Of a stretch of 64,000 bases of DNA, positions 7,710 through 17,186 are shown piece after piece. How positions within the stretch are numbered: the stretch's first letter is position 1; each line of letters starts with the position of its first letter. The notes beneath the pieces were generated by a model. It had not been told where the DNA came from. It worked only from the letters and a program-made list of their open reading frames with translations, and did no database searches. The position numbers were made by a program, and so were the translations under genes. The DNA lies in contig JAUIGO010000001.1 of assembly GCA_030429955.1 (NCBI GenBank), positions 1-64,000 on the forward strand, read 5' to 3'. The DNA is from Bacteroidia bacterium (lineage in GTDB: Bacteria; Bacteroidota; Bacteroidia; Flavobacteriales; Flavobacteriaceae).

Positions 7710-8040
7710 CTGCTTTCCATTCATATTCACGCTCCACTTTACAAATTCTAGTGTTGTACCAACTATACCATTGGTTACGACCTTTTTGTTGTGCAATCAA
7801 ATGCTCAGCGTTTTGTTTCCAATTTTTTATGGCTTCTAAACTTTCCCAATAACTCACAGTAATACCTACAGCTCCACTGAGCGCAGTCGAAGTGTCTTCT
7901 CGTGCACTATCAATGCCCAAAAATCCAAATTGGGCTTTGGCCAACTCTTCCATTTTTTGTGCCATCTCACTGTAGCCTTCATTGTTTTGAGTTAAAGTGG
8001 ATGTAAATATGACTGCGTAGTATGGTTTAAAGTTTTGCAT
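7693..8040 (-). CDS. Antibiotic-biosynthesis-monooxygenase (ABM) fold protein with in-frame palindrome insertion
   Basis: The 115-residue product has a dimeric ferredoxin-like ABM core: YYAVIFTSTLT at the start, MAQKMEELAKAQFGFLGIDSARE, then GITVSYWESLEAIKNWK and HLIAQQKGRNQWY. Homologues I remember have a short turn between ARE and GITVSYW. Here about eight extra residues (DTSTALSGA, near 49-57) are encoded by a 20-bp palindrome at 7875-7894. The stop and final residues lie in hairpin repeat copy C, so two repeat types have intruded on the gene. ABM-fold proteins include heme-degrading enzymes and small oxygenases; the function here is unknown. The start overlaps the end of the SH3 gene by 14 nt. 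Confidence 0.8.
   Translation of the reverse strand: MQNFKPYYAVIFTSTLTQNNEGYSEMAQKMEELAKAQFGFLGIDSAREDTSTALSGAVGITVSYWESLEAIKNWKQNAEHLIAQQKGRNQWYSWYNTRICKVEREYEWKAVPSLK
7875..7894. repeat. 20-bp palindromic repeat inserted in a coding sequence
   Basis: The sequence CACTGAGCGCAGTCGAAGTG has outer arms CACT/AGTG and an inner ACTG-AGCG-CAGT palindrome. Sequences of this kind are scattered between genes in many Flavobacteriaceae (recalled, not checked). Here it sits inside the ABM-fold gene without breaking the frame. Confidence 0.65.
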
Positions 8041-8926
8041 AAGACTCTTTTTTTGTTTGACTATTCAATGGTACTTCAAAGATAATTATCTTCTCTGTTT
8101 TATAGCCATCAATATCTGTCATTAAAATGCGTAAATATAGTTTGCTTACCACAACTTTTGTAGGATAGTCATTCAAAGTGGTAACATCTTTAATGGCCTC
8201 ACTCCAAGTTTCGCCACAAGCATCGTTTACAACTATTTTTAGTTCATCAATATTTACGTCTATAAATCTGCTGGCTTCTTTTTCTGAAATTGACAAAGCT
8301 TCAAACTTCTTATTGCTTGAAATGGTTTTTAAAGGCTTCCAGCTAGAGTAGTAATGCTGCCAGTTAATGATATCGCAGTGCGATTTATCATCAGAAATAG
8401 CAATGCTATTTTCATGCTTTTGAAATACTTCAATAGTTCTAAATTCTTGATGATGTTTCACTCTAACAGTTTTACCTTCTAATGTTTCATTATCATTTAG
8501 CTTAAAGAACAACACGCCATCAAAATCTGGGTTGATTTCGCCTTTTATCCTTTCTTTTTCTGTGATGCCTTCAATAGTTACTGTGAATTCATCATAGCTT
8601 GTCTTAAAGCGTTTTTCTAATGTTTCTTCGGTTAAATAACCATTAAAAACATAGCCTTCTTCAAAGAATTCGTAAGCGTCAATACCTCTTACTTTTACCC
8701 ATTCACCAGTAAGTTTTGTGCCACCATCGACAACGTCGAGTTTTAAATTGGTGTGTTCGGTAATTTCAATGGCTGTTCCATAGTCCAACATACCAACTTT
8801 TATGGCGCCTTGACTTGGTTTTTCTCTTACGATTAATCCGTTTTCGGCATTAACGTACTGAATGTCTTGTGCTTCTACGTAGCCAAATGCTACGAATACT
8901 AATATTATGCTTATTAAATTTTTCAT
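8027..8926 (-). CDS. Secreted SH3-domain protein
   Basis: The ATG at 8926 is chosen because it begins a signal peptide directly (MKNLISIILVFVAFGYVEAQ); an earlier in-frame start would only add eight polar residues. The 299-residue protein has one bacterial SH3-type repeat just after the signal (NGLIVREKPSQGAIKVGML to WVKVRG, about 30-85). A longer region of unknown fold follows, ending in strands such as KVVVSKLYLRILMTDIDGY. Bacterial SH3 domains usually bind cell-wall peptides, which fits the neighbouring PBP1C and alpha-2-macroglobulin genes. The role of the C-terminal part is unknown. Confidence 0.72.
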   Translation of the reverse strand: MKNLISIILVFVAFGYVEAQDIQYVNAENGLIVREKPSQGAIKVGMLDYGTAIEITEHTNLKLDVVDGGTKLTGEWVKVRGIDAYEFFEEGYVFNGYLTEETLEKRFKTSYDEFTVTIEGITEKERIKGEINPDFDGVLFFKLNDNETLEGKTVRVKHHQEFRTIEVFQKHENSIAISDDKSHCDIINWQHYYSSWKPLKTISSNKKFEALSISEKEASRFIDVNIDELKIVVNDACGETWSEAIKDVTTLNDYPTKVVVSKLYLRILMTDIDGYKTEKIIIFEVPLNSQTKKESYAKL

Positions 8927-9011
8927 TTTTTTTAAGGTGTTGAAAGTCACTCCGAAAAAGTTTCAGAAATTTTTTTGGCTCTCAGAACCAATTACAGAAT
9001 GACCGATTTGT

Positions 9012-12000
9012 TTATTTAATTACTTCAATCCACTGACCTTTCGTCCTCACGAAATAGTCATTATCATACATCGCTTCGGCTTGTGTTCCTGGTAAATAAT
9101 AGGTTCCTAAATACGAAGCGTTTAACAGCACATTAAAGGTTTTTGTGCTTCCATCATTCGAGCTTTTACTCAGATTGAAATAGAAATTTACGCGATCATC
9201 TCTAATATCTGTATAATCAGCTTGATTTGCGGCAGCTTCTCCAAATGCAGTAAAACGCGTATTTACTATGTCCCATCCGGAAGGGAAAATTTGGGTGAGT
9301 GCCACATCGTTGATTGGTTCATTTTTCTGGTTAGTAACTTGTATGCTTGCAACAAAATCTTGACCTTGTTGTAGCTTAGTAATATCTATAGTATTGCCTT
9401 GTGAATCTTTATAGGTCACAGACACTTTTAACCCTCTCTGTTCAGTAATTTCTTTTCCTAATGGTAATTTTCCAGAAGTCATCACACGAGCATAAATGGT
9501 ATTGTTTTTTGTATTGTTGACCACAATTTGATTATTACCATCGTTGATGTTTAAATCACGTTGTGAAATGGCATTTTTGGTATCGATAATTTCTTGGTTA
9601 CCATTATTAAGTTTGAATGTTAGATTCAAATCTTTACCACCATTTTCGTTGACCATTTTAGCCATTGCCAACAAACTGTAAGCTGTAGATTGTGTACTCA
9701 TCCATTGATTTGATGACAAACGTTTTGCCACTAATTCGGCTAATTCACGAGTTTTGGAATCTTTAAGGATAACCATGGTTTCCAGTGCCATTGCTCTATT
9801 TCTATCAACCGAACCATAAGTGTAATAATCATATTGCACGTTTTCAAATTCTATGTTTGCTGTGGCTGAAATCGCTTTTGCAGCTTCAGGCTGTCCAGCA
9901 AGTGCATAGGCAGCAGCTAATCGCCATTTGGCATCGTTACTTAATTCTGAAAGTTCCTTTAATCGGTTCATCGATGCCAAATCTGGTTGTCCAGCTAATG
10001 CCAAGGTGTACAACCTGTAGGCTTGAGCCACATCACTTCGATAATACCTATAACTTGGACGCCAATTTTTAGCAGCTTGTTTTTGATATTGCATCCAATT
10101 GCTTTTAAAAGTCAATGGTAATACATAACCTTTTTTCTCTGCTTCAATCATAAAGTGTCCAGCATATGAGGTTCCCCAATCATTCACATCATTTTGTCCA
10201 CTCCAATAGGATAAACCACCATTTGGTCTTTGAAAATGAGCCAGTTTTTTAATCCCATTTTTCACGTTATCTTCAATAGCCTTCTTTTTATCAAAGGTTA
10301 AATCGAAAATATCGATTAAATATAATTGCGGAAATACACCAGAAGTGATTTGCTCCACACAGCCATGAGGATAGCGAATTAAATATTGCAATCTTCCAGT
10401 GAAATTCATTGGAGGTAAGGTTGAAAACTCAACGCTCGCGCTATTCGTTCCAATTTCACCAAAGGTTGAAAACTCTATGGTTTGAGATGTGTTTCCTTCC
10501 AAAACAAAGTCAGTTGCTTTGGTGCTATATGGATTTGGATTTATCACATCTATTTCTACTTGATATGATGATGATTCACCATGTCCAGACGCTATTACTT
10601 CAACAGTATTAATCCCTTTTGCTTTGCTAACATCCAATTCAAAATATGCCATTTGCTCATCAGGTTTTGCAAAAGTGAGTTGTTGAGTTTTATTACCAAT
10701 GATTGAAATACCATCACTCAATTTTAAACTGATATTGACATTTTTAATGTTGTTTTCCATAGCAAAAACAGTCACAGGAAGTATTACTTTTTCACCAGGA
10801 CTTAACTTGCGAGGCAACGTAGCGAGTACCATTAATGGCTTTTTAACAGGCGTTGTTTTATCTACACTACCATAAGCTGCATTTTTAGAATCTCCAGCCA
10901 CAATCATGGTACGAACAGAGCCAATGTATTTTGGAATCTTTATGTCGTGCGCTTTGGTTTCTCCAGCTTTAAGCTCAAAAGGACCTAAATATTGAACCAC
11001 TGGTTTAAAGCGATTGGCTTTTTTCTTTTTGCCTTCTGTGGCAGAACCATCACCACCAATTTCAAACACCTGATCGATGCTTCCAGTGTAAGCACCGATC
11101 ACATCATCAAAAATATCCCAAGTTTTTACGCCAAGTGCTTCACGAGCGTAAAATTCGTCCCAACCATTTGGTGTTTTAAAACGTGTTAAATCCAGTAAGC
11201 CTTCATCAACCAACGCCACAGTATAAGTCATTTCTTTGTTGTTTTTTTCGTTGACTTTTACAGTGATATTCTGCTCTGGACGCAACACATTTGGCATAGA
11301 AATTTGAGGTTCTAGAATCGTGCTTTTATCTTCCACCATAATTGGGATGACACCATACAAACGAATTGGTAAATCATTTTCAGTCATAGGATGAGGTTGT
11401 AACAACGAAATGTTGATATACACATTTGGGGTCATTTCTTTAGTAATAGGAATGCTCGCAGTAGTTTCACCTTTTTGAGTTTTTATCCATTTCGTAGAGA
11501 GCACTTCTGTGCCATTTTCAATACTAATTAATGCACGACCTTCGGTTCCAGAAGGAAAGGTGACTTTAGCTTCCTCACCAATAGTATAGGTTTCTTTATC
11601 AGCAGCAAAGACTAACATTTTTGCAGCTTCTTTGTCATTTCCAGAATTGCGTTGCCACCAATTTCTATAGAAATAAGCAACGCGTCCTGTAGCATGACCA
11701 CTTTCTTTGTCATACACACGAATAAGGTAACGACCACTTTCATCATCTGGAATGTTTATATTGAAATTGGCTTCGCCTTTGGCATTTGTATTGACTGTAC
11801 TACTCTTAAAAGGTGTGTGATAGCTTGATGATTCATAGGAAGCTAAATCATCATAAGAGGAATTCCACCACCAACGCCATTCAATTTTATAAACTTTTAT
11901 TTCAAGATTATTGCGTTGTATAGGTTTTCCTTTGGCATCAACAACTACGATATCGAATGTTTGATTTTCATCTGTATAAAATGAGCCGTACGCATTTCCT

Positions 12001-14591
12001 TTTGGTGAACGCAAACCAACAAACGATTTATAAGGCGCATATTTTTTACTGAATGCGTCTATAGAAAAATCACCTCCATTTTCAAATGCTCTGGTTAAGA
12101 ATGATACGTTTAACATGCCTGGAGCATTGTTGCCAACGTTTAATTTTTTATTCACGTTTGCGATACCTTCAGCATTTACATTGCCTTCAAAAATGGTAAT
12201 TTCTTCTGTATTGAATGAACGCGTTGGGTCACTGAACACATATTTTGGATAGGTTTCAAAACCAGTTGAGTTTGTGCTAAATTTTGCTTTTATTTCAGCT
12301 TTTACATTTTTTGCAGGAGCACCATGAAGCCAATTAACGCTGAGTTTACTTTGTAGTGGTTTTGTGTTTGAAAGCACCTCGTCTTCAAAATCTATTTTAA
12401 TTTTTAAACGGTTGGGTTTAACGGTTTCAACTTTTAATGTTTTATAAAACGTTGCGCCACCAACTGATACTTTAGCATTCCAATTTCCTGTTTTGTCCTC
12501 TGTTGAGGTAGGTACAGAAAAGCGATACACATTATTCAATCCGTTTTGAGTAATATTTCTGTAGGCAAGCTTTCCATTAGCATCAGTCACTTCCATTTTT
12601 ACTGGATGTCCTTTTGGTAAAGGGTTGGCGTTATCATTTAACATAAATGTTAGGTGTAACGAATCTCCTGGTCGCCAAACACCACGTTCGCCATAAATAA
12701 AGCCTTTTAATCCACGTTGTAAGGTTTTTCCTGAGACATCAAATTTACTTAGTGATAGCGAGTTCCCTTCGTTGAGTTTTACATAAGTCGTGTTGTTTCC
12801 TTTTTCAACTAAAGCAAAATAAGCATTGGTATCTGAATCAATAATAGTGAAGCCATCAGCATCAGTAGTTTTTGACGCAAGAGGTTGTTGCTGGTAGTTA
12901 TACAAGGTTACTTTTGCATTCGCTTCAGAATTGGTGTTTAAAATATTGGTGACTGCAAAATGGAACGAATTGTTGGTGCCTCTTTTTACAATGGCACCAA
13001 GATTTGACGCCATGAGATTACTGGAAACCATGCGCTCTTGATTGTAATAGGCTTCATGGCATGGGTTGTCTTGCTCTCTCCAATTATAGGAATAGCGTCT
13101 GTAGTTGTATATAACATTATCCCAATATTGCTCTTCGCGAAGGTCTTCATCATCAGAAGTTTCAGTGTATTCTTCTTCGTCATAATAATAATAATCCTCT
13201 TCGTAGTATTCGTCGTCATCAAGATTGGTTGTATTGGTGTTATTCGCTTCACAATCATATAGCGAATAGTCTTTGTTAAAACTTAATTCAACACGATAAA
13301 TAGCACCTGCATCAGCTTTGAAATATTCTGATAAATCAATGCTGTAAGCCTTCCATTTTCCAGTGTTTATAGTTTCATCTTTTATAAGAGGAATGGTTTT
13401 CTTGGCAATGCGTCTTCCAACACGCTTAATGCCATAATCGTTGTTGCTGCCAATGTTATCGTCTTGCAAGAACTGAAGGATGTTATCCTCGAAAATTTTA
13501 ATGATACGAACATCAACTGCTCTAAGATTAACCGCTTCAAAATTGAATCTTAAATCTTGCGAATTAGGTAAAATTCCCGCTCCTGTAATAAGTCTAACCT
13601 GAGGTTTTATTGCCTCAAAAGAAATCAATTCTGAAAAAGGTGTTCTGAGTTTAAAATCGTCTATATTTCGAATGCCTTGAAACACATCGACTTGAATATT
13701 ACCAACCACACGAGAGTCTGTATACACCTTTAACACGTTACCATCAACAATATATTTTGGGTTTGTAACACCTTGTAATGTTACTAAACCGTCGAAATTT
13801 TGTTGTTTTTTTAAAGGATCGGAAAAATTAATAGACAAGTATTGCTCAGGAGATTGTTCCACTTTTACATCAACGATGGTGAAGTTATTAATACCTGGAA
13901 TTATCATGGTATTCTCGCCTTTATTATTAGCATTAATAGATTTTCCATTCCAATTGATGGTTATTTTTGAGTCATCAATATTGCGATGAATACTGTCTAT
14001 TTTAAATTCGAAAATCCGTGCAGTTTCAATAGATTCATCCCATTTTAAAGAAAGGTCTTTGTTGTTTTGTGAAGCCTCAATGATTGTTTTAACATCTTCT
14101 AGGTTGACTACATCTGCTAGTTTAATAATACCTTGAATATATTGCCATTCTTTACTGTAAGATTGTAAATCGTTGGTGATAACCGAAAAATTTGGTTTGA
14201 TGGTTTTAAACTGAAACGTATAACTTTCAAAACCTTTCGGCATGGTTTCGTAAATATCTTTAAGATTAACTGTTACTGAGTATTCTGTATCAGGTTGCAG
14301 TGAATTTTCAGGAATAAACACAAGTTGATTAGCACTTTTAGAGATGAGTTTTCCAGAAACTTTAGGTGAAATACTTACTAGATTTGTTAAAACCTCCTCG
14401 TTAGGTTGCCAACCATCTGCAGCTTTTACAAGATTGATAGTTATTGGACTCGTCACAGAAACCAATCCAGATGTGGTATAGCTTATATGGTCTTTAAATT
14501 TGAAAAGGTAATCTGTTTGAACTTCTTTTTGCTTACAAGAAAAAACAACTAGAGTAAGAAGGAAAACGACAAGAGATTTTTTTAGCTGCAT
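9012..14591 (-). CDS. Alpha-2-macroglobulin family lipoprotein
   Basis: This very large protein (1859 residues) starts with a lipoprotein signal (VVFSC, Cys 19). It has many macroglobulin-like beta domains with an RGVWRPGDSLHLTF segment, a bait-region-like stretch, and the intact thioester motif GCVEQ with C1411, followed by an alpha-helical thioester domain (RPNGGLSYW). Bacterial A2Ms trap attacking proteases covalently in the periplasm, while PBP1C repairs the wall. The gene heads a leftward cluster that ends with pbpC, matching the usual pairing. An unusual run of Asp, Glu and Tyr lies at about residues 447-487. It probably acts on the outside of the inner membrane or in the periplasm. Confidence 0.92.
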   Translation of the reverse strand: MQLKKSLVVFLLTLVVFSCKQKEVQTDYLFKFKDHISYTTSGLVSVTSPITINLVKAADGWQPNEEVLTNLVSISPKVSGKLISKSANQLVFIPENSLQPDTEYSVTVNLKDIYETMPKGFESYTFQFKTIKPNFSVITNDLQSYSKEWQYIQGIIKLADVVNLEDVKTIIEASQNNKDLSLKWDESIETARIFEFKIDSIHRNIDDSKITINWNGKSINANNKGENTMIIPGINNFTIVDVKVEQSPEQYLSINFSDPLKKQQNFDGLVTLQGVTNPKYIVDGNVLKVYTDSRVVGNIQVDVFQGIRNIDDFKLRTPFSELISFEAIKPQVRLITGAGILPNSQDLRFNFEAVNLRAVDVRIIKIFEDNILQFLQDDNIGSNNDYGIKRVGRRIAKKTIPLIKDETINTGKWKAYSIDLSEYFKADAGAIYRVELSFNKDYSLYDCEANNTNTTNLDDDEYYEEDYYYYDEEEYTETSDDEDLREEQYWDNVIYNYRRYSYNWREQDNPCHEAYYNQERMVSSNLMASNLGAIVKRGTNNSFHFAVTNILNTNSEANAKVTLYNYQQQPLASKTTDADGFTIIDSDTNAYFALVEKGNNTTYVKLNEGNSLSLSKFDVSGKTLQRGLKGFIYGERGVWRPGDSLHLTFMLNDNANPLPKGHPVKMEVTDANGKLAYRNITQNGLNNVYRFSVPTSTEDKTGNWNAKVSVGGATFYKTLKVETVKPNRLKIKIDFEDEVLSNTKPLQSKLSVNWLHGAPAKNVKAEIKAKFSTNSTGFETYPKYVFSDPTRSFNTEEITIFEGNVNAEGIANVNKKLNVGNNAPGMLNVSFLTRAFENGGDFSIDAFSKKYAPYKSFVGLRSPKGNAYGSFYTDENQTFDIVVVDAKGKPIQRNNLEIKVYKIEWRWWWNSSYDDLASYESSSYHTPFKSSTVNTNAKGEANFNINIPDDESGRYLIRVYDKESGHATGRVAYFYRNWWQRNSGNDKEAAKMLVFAADKETYTIGEEAKVTFPSGTEGRALISIENGTEVLSTKWIKTQKGETTASIPITKEMTPNVYINISLLQPHPMTENDLPIRLYGVIPIMVEDKSTILEPQISMPNVLRPEQNITVKVNEKNNKEMTYTVALVDEGLLDLTRFKTPNGWDEFYAREALGVKTWDIFDDVIGAYTGSIDQVFEIGGDGSATEGKKKKANRFKPVVQYLGPFELKAGETKAHDIKIPKYIGSVRTMIVAGDSKNAAYGSVDKTTPVKKPLMVLATLPRKLSPGEKVILPVTVFAMENNIKNVNISLKLSDGISIIGNKTQQLTFAKPDEQMAYFELDVSKAKGINTVEVIASGHGESSSYQVEIDVINPNPYSTKATDFVLEGNTSQTIEFSTFGEIGTNSASVEFSTLPPMNFTGRLQYLIRYPHGCVEQITSGVFPQLYLIDIFDLTFDKKKAIEDNVKNGIKKLAHFQRPNGGLSYWSGQNDVNDWGTSYAGHFMIEAEKKGYVLPLTFKSNWMQYQKQAAKNWRPSYRYYRSDVAQAYRLYTLALAGQPDLASMNRLKELSELSNDAKWRLAAAYALAGQPEAAKAISATANIEFENVQYDYYTYGSVDRNRAMALETMVILKDSKTRELAELVAKRLSSNQWMSTQSTAYSLLAMAKMVNENGGKDLNLTFKLNNGNQEIIDTKNAISQRDLNINDGNNQIVVNNTKNNTIYARVMTSGKLPLGKEITEQRGLKVSVTYKDSQGNTIDITKLQQGQDFVASIQVTNQKNEPINDVALTQIFPSGWDIVNTRFTAFGEAAANQADYTDIRDDRVNFYFNLSKSSNDGSTKTFNVLLNASYLGTYYLPGTQAEAMYDNDYFVRTKGQWIEVIK

Positions 14592-14769
14592 AATTGTAAA
14601 AAGTATTTAATTGAACGAGTTTGTTAAAAGAGCGTAAGTAATCTCTTGTTAAATAACTACGGAAGATTTGATATGTTTAGACTTTACCAAAATGTTAAAT
14701 AAGTATTAAAATGAAAAGCCTTATATAATCTTAAACCGATAATTCAACCACAAAAATATAATAAATTAG

Positions 14770-14777
14770 TATCTTCG
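14770..14777 (+). promoter_or_regulatory. Candidate -7 box for the aldehyde dehydrogenase gene
   Basis: TATCTTCG differs from the Bacteroidota consensus TAnnTTTG at one position and lies 35 nt before the start codon. No clear TTG -33 element is present at the right distance. Confidence 0.3.
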
Positions 14778-14812
14778 CAGCAAAACAAATACGAATTAAA
14801 AATATTGATTTT

Positions 14813-16366
14813 ATGGAAGCAGTAGCTACCGATTTTGGCATACAAGAAGCACTTAAACAATTAGGTGTAAAAGAGATAAATGAAGGATCTTCAACAGGGT
14901 CTAATAATTTTTCTAACGGAGAAATTATTGAAAGTTATTCACCTGTTGATGGTCAATTGATAGGAAAAGTGAAGACGACGACTAGAGAGGATTATGATAG
15001 AGTAATGGATGCTGCAACAAAAGCATTTAAATCTTGGAGAGACGTACCTGCGCCACAACGTGGAGAAATTGTTCGTCAATTTGGAAATAAATTAAGAGAT
15101 TTAAAAGAACCTCTTGGAAAATTGGTCTCTTACGAAATGGGTAAATCTTTGCAAGAAGGTTATGGTGAAGTTCAAGAAATGATAGACATCTGTGATTTTG
15201 CAGTAGGCTTATCAAGACAATTAAATGGTCAAGTAATTCCTTCTGAACGTCCAGGACACGTGATGAGAGAGCAATGGCATCCTTTAGGAGTTGTTGGTAT
15301 TATTTCAGCCTTTAATTTTCCTGTGGCTGTTTGGGCTTGGAACACAGCCTTAGCTTGGGTTTGTGGTGATGTTTGTGTTTGGAAAGCCTCAGAAAAAGCA
15401 CCTTTGTGCTCTATTGCTTGCCAAAATATAATTGCAGACATTTTAAAAGAAAACAATTTACCAGAAGGTATTTCTTGCATCATCAATGGGGACTATAGAG
15501 TTGGTGAATTTATGACAACAGATTCTAGAATTCCTTTAGTTTCTGCAACAGGATCAACTAGAATGGGTCGCATTGTTGGAACAACAGTTGCCCAACGTTT
15601 TGGAAAATCCTTATTGGAATTAGGAGGAAACAACGCCATCATTATTACACCAACTGCAGATTTAAAAGTAGTGGTTCCAGGTGCAGTATTTGGAGCTGTT
15701 GGAACATGCGGACAACGTTGTACAAGTACACGTCGATTAATTATTCACGAATCTGTTTATGATAAAGTAAAAGATGCTATTGTTGGCGCTTATGGGCAAT
15801 TAACAATAGGAAATCCTTTAGATGAAAAGAATCATATAGGACCATTAATTGATAAAGATGCTGTAAATACCTATTTAGCTGCCATTGAAAAAGCAAAAAC
15901 CGAAGGCGGAAATGTGTTAGTTGAAGGTGGTGTTTTAGAAGGTGAAGGTTACGAAAGTGGATGCTATGTAAAACCAGCCATTATTGAAGCCGAAAATCAT
16001 TTTGAAATTGTACAGCATGAAACCTTTGCACCAATTTTATATTTAATGAAATATTCCGGAGATGTTGAAAATGCTATTGAAAAACAAAATGGTGTGGCTC
16101 AAGGATTATCTTCTGCAATTATGACCAATGAAATGAAAGAAGCTGAGAAATTCTTGTCTTATGCTGGTTCAGATTGTGGTATCGCTAATGTAAACATTGG
16201 AACATCTGGTGCTGAAATTGGTGGTGCTTTTGGTGGAGAGAAAGAAACAGGTGGTGGACGTGAGTCTGGCTCTGATGCTTGGAAAGTGTATATGCGTAGA
16301 CAAACAAATACAGTAAACTATTCTGACGAATTACCTTTAGCACAAGGCATAAAGTTTGATTTATAG
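14813..16366 (+). CDS. ALDH7-type aldehyde dehydrogenase (aminoadipate-semialdehyde dehydrogenase-like)
   Basis: The 517-residue enzyme has an NAD(P)-binding Rossmann domain (GVVGIISAFNFPVAVWAWN), the general-base motif LELGGNN with E269, and the catalytic loop GTCGQRCTSTRR with C303. The combination of GQRCTSTRRL, HPLGVVG and the GGAFGGEKETGGGRESGSDAWK tail is typical of the ALDH7/antiquitin branch, which oxidises alpha-aminoadipate semialdehyde in lysine breakdown. No other lysine genes are nearby, so the substrate is inferred from the family. It stands alone between the divergent A2M gene and its own terminator. Confidence 0.9.
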   Translation: MEAVATDFGIQEALKQLGVKEINEGSSTGSNNFSNGEIIESYSPVDGQLIGKVKTTTREDYDRVMDAATKAFKSWRDVPAPQRGEIVRQFGNKLRDLKEPLGKLVSYEMGKSLQEGYGEVQEMIDICDFAVGLSRQLNGQVIPSERPGHVMREQWHPLGVVGIISAFNFPVAVWAWNTALAWVCGDVCVWKASEKAPLCSIACQNIIADILKENNLPEGISCIINGDYRVGEFMTTDSRIPLVSATGSTRMGRIVGTTVAQRFGKSLLELGGNNAIIITPTADLKVVVPGAVFGAVGTCGQRCTSTRRLIIHESVYDKVKDAIVGAYGQLTIGNPLDEKNHIGPLIDKDAVNTYLAAIEKAKTEGGNVLVEGGVLEGEGYESGCYVKPAIIEAENHFEIVQHETFAPILYLMKYSGDVENAIEKQNGVAQGLSSAIMTNEMKEAEKFLSYAGSDCGIANVNIGTSGAEIGGAFGGEKETGGGRESGSDAWKVYMRRQTNTVNYSDELPLAQGIKFDL

Positions 16367-16388
16367 AGGCACAAAGATTTAAAAGCAA

Positions 16389-16421
16389 AAAGCCACGTCA
16401 TTTGATGTGGCTTTCTTTTTT
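16389..16421 (+). terminator. Rho-independent terminator after the aldehyde dehydrogenase gene
   Basis: AAAGCCAC pairs with GTGGCTTT (with an inner TCA/TGA extension and one mismatch) and is followed by a T-rich run. It lies 22 nt after the stop codon. Confidence 0.85.
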
Positions 16422-16484
16422 AACATTTTTAAACGCAACGTTTACGTGTTATTTGCATCATGTTAATATACTTGCAAAAGGCTT

Positions 16485-17186
16485 ATGAAAAAAAAAGCAA
16501 TACTATGTTCCGTTATATTTATTTTCTTTAATTTTTTTGGATGTTCGCCAAGCTTTGAAGACAATATCAGAATATTGGTAAAAGGCGTGATACAAGATCA
16601 GGAAAACAATCCGATTTCTAATGCTGAAATAAAGGTCTATACAAGAGACGCAAGTGGTTTTTTCACATTTTCTGACAGCGAATACCTTTTAGGCCAAAAC
16701 ACAAGTCAAAGTAATGGTGTTTTTGCTGTTACTTCAATGTTTGATAAGGATGCTGATTTTTCAATTCAAATCAATGCAGGAGTCAACTACACAAAGTATG
16801 TTTACCAAACTAGTACTGAGAATTATACGCCTTCAGACTTAGTTTTTAACCTTGAAACAATTGTGCTAAAGCAACTAGGCAATGTTAATTTTAATATAAC
16901 ACGAACAAGTGGAGAGGGTAATACAATACAGTTTAGTTTTAAATACGTCAATGACTTATGTGTTGAATTTTTTGATGAAGGAGTTATTGATACAAACCAA
17001 AGTTTTTGTTTTGAAGAACTGACAATAGGGACTACATTAGGAGACAATAGACCAGATTTTGAAAACAATTTTATAATTCCTTTCGGAACAATTGTAGAAT
17101 TTACATATTCAATAAACGAGCAACCAGAAGTCATAGAGACATTTATTATCAATCAAGAGAATTATGAATTTTTGTTCAATTATTAA
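16485..17186 (+). CDS. Lipoprotein with carboxypeptidase-regulatory-like (Ig-like) domain
   Basis: A lipoprotein signal (FNFFGC, Cys 20) is followed at about residues 28-110 by a module that begins ILVKGVIQDQENNPISNAEIKVY. This is the start pattern of CarboxypepD_reg/DUF-type transthyretin-like domains found on Bacteroidota surface proteins. The rest (to 233) is beta-rich without recognisable catalytic residues. Its end overlaps the start of the outer-membrane protein gene by 23 nt, so the two probably form a pair at the outer membrane. Specific function unknown. Confidence 0.65.
   Translation: MKKKAILCSVIFIFFNFFGCSPSFEDNIRILVKGVIQDQENNPISNAEIKVYTRDASGFFTFSDSEYLLGQNTSQSNGVFAVTSMFDKDADFSIQINAGVNYTKYVYQTSTENYTPSDLVFNLETIVLKQLGNVNFNITRTSGEGNTIQFSFKYVNDLCVEFFDEGVIDTNQSFCFEELTIGTTLGDNRPDFENNFIIPFGTIVEFTYSINEQPEVIETFIINQENYEFLFNY

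Noticed and set aside
12986-13262. Frames on both strands in the Asp/Glu/Tyr-rich part of the alpha-2-macroglobulin gene
   Set aside because: They are shadows of a repetitive acidic codon run, with low-complexity Ile/Phe or Lys/Thr products.
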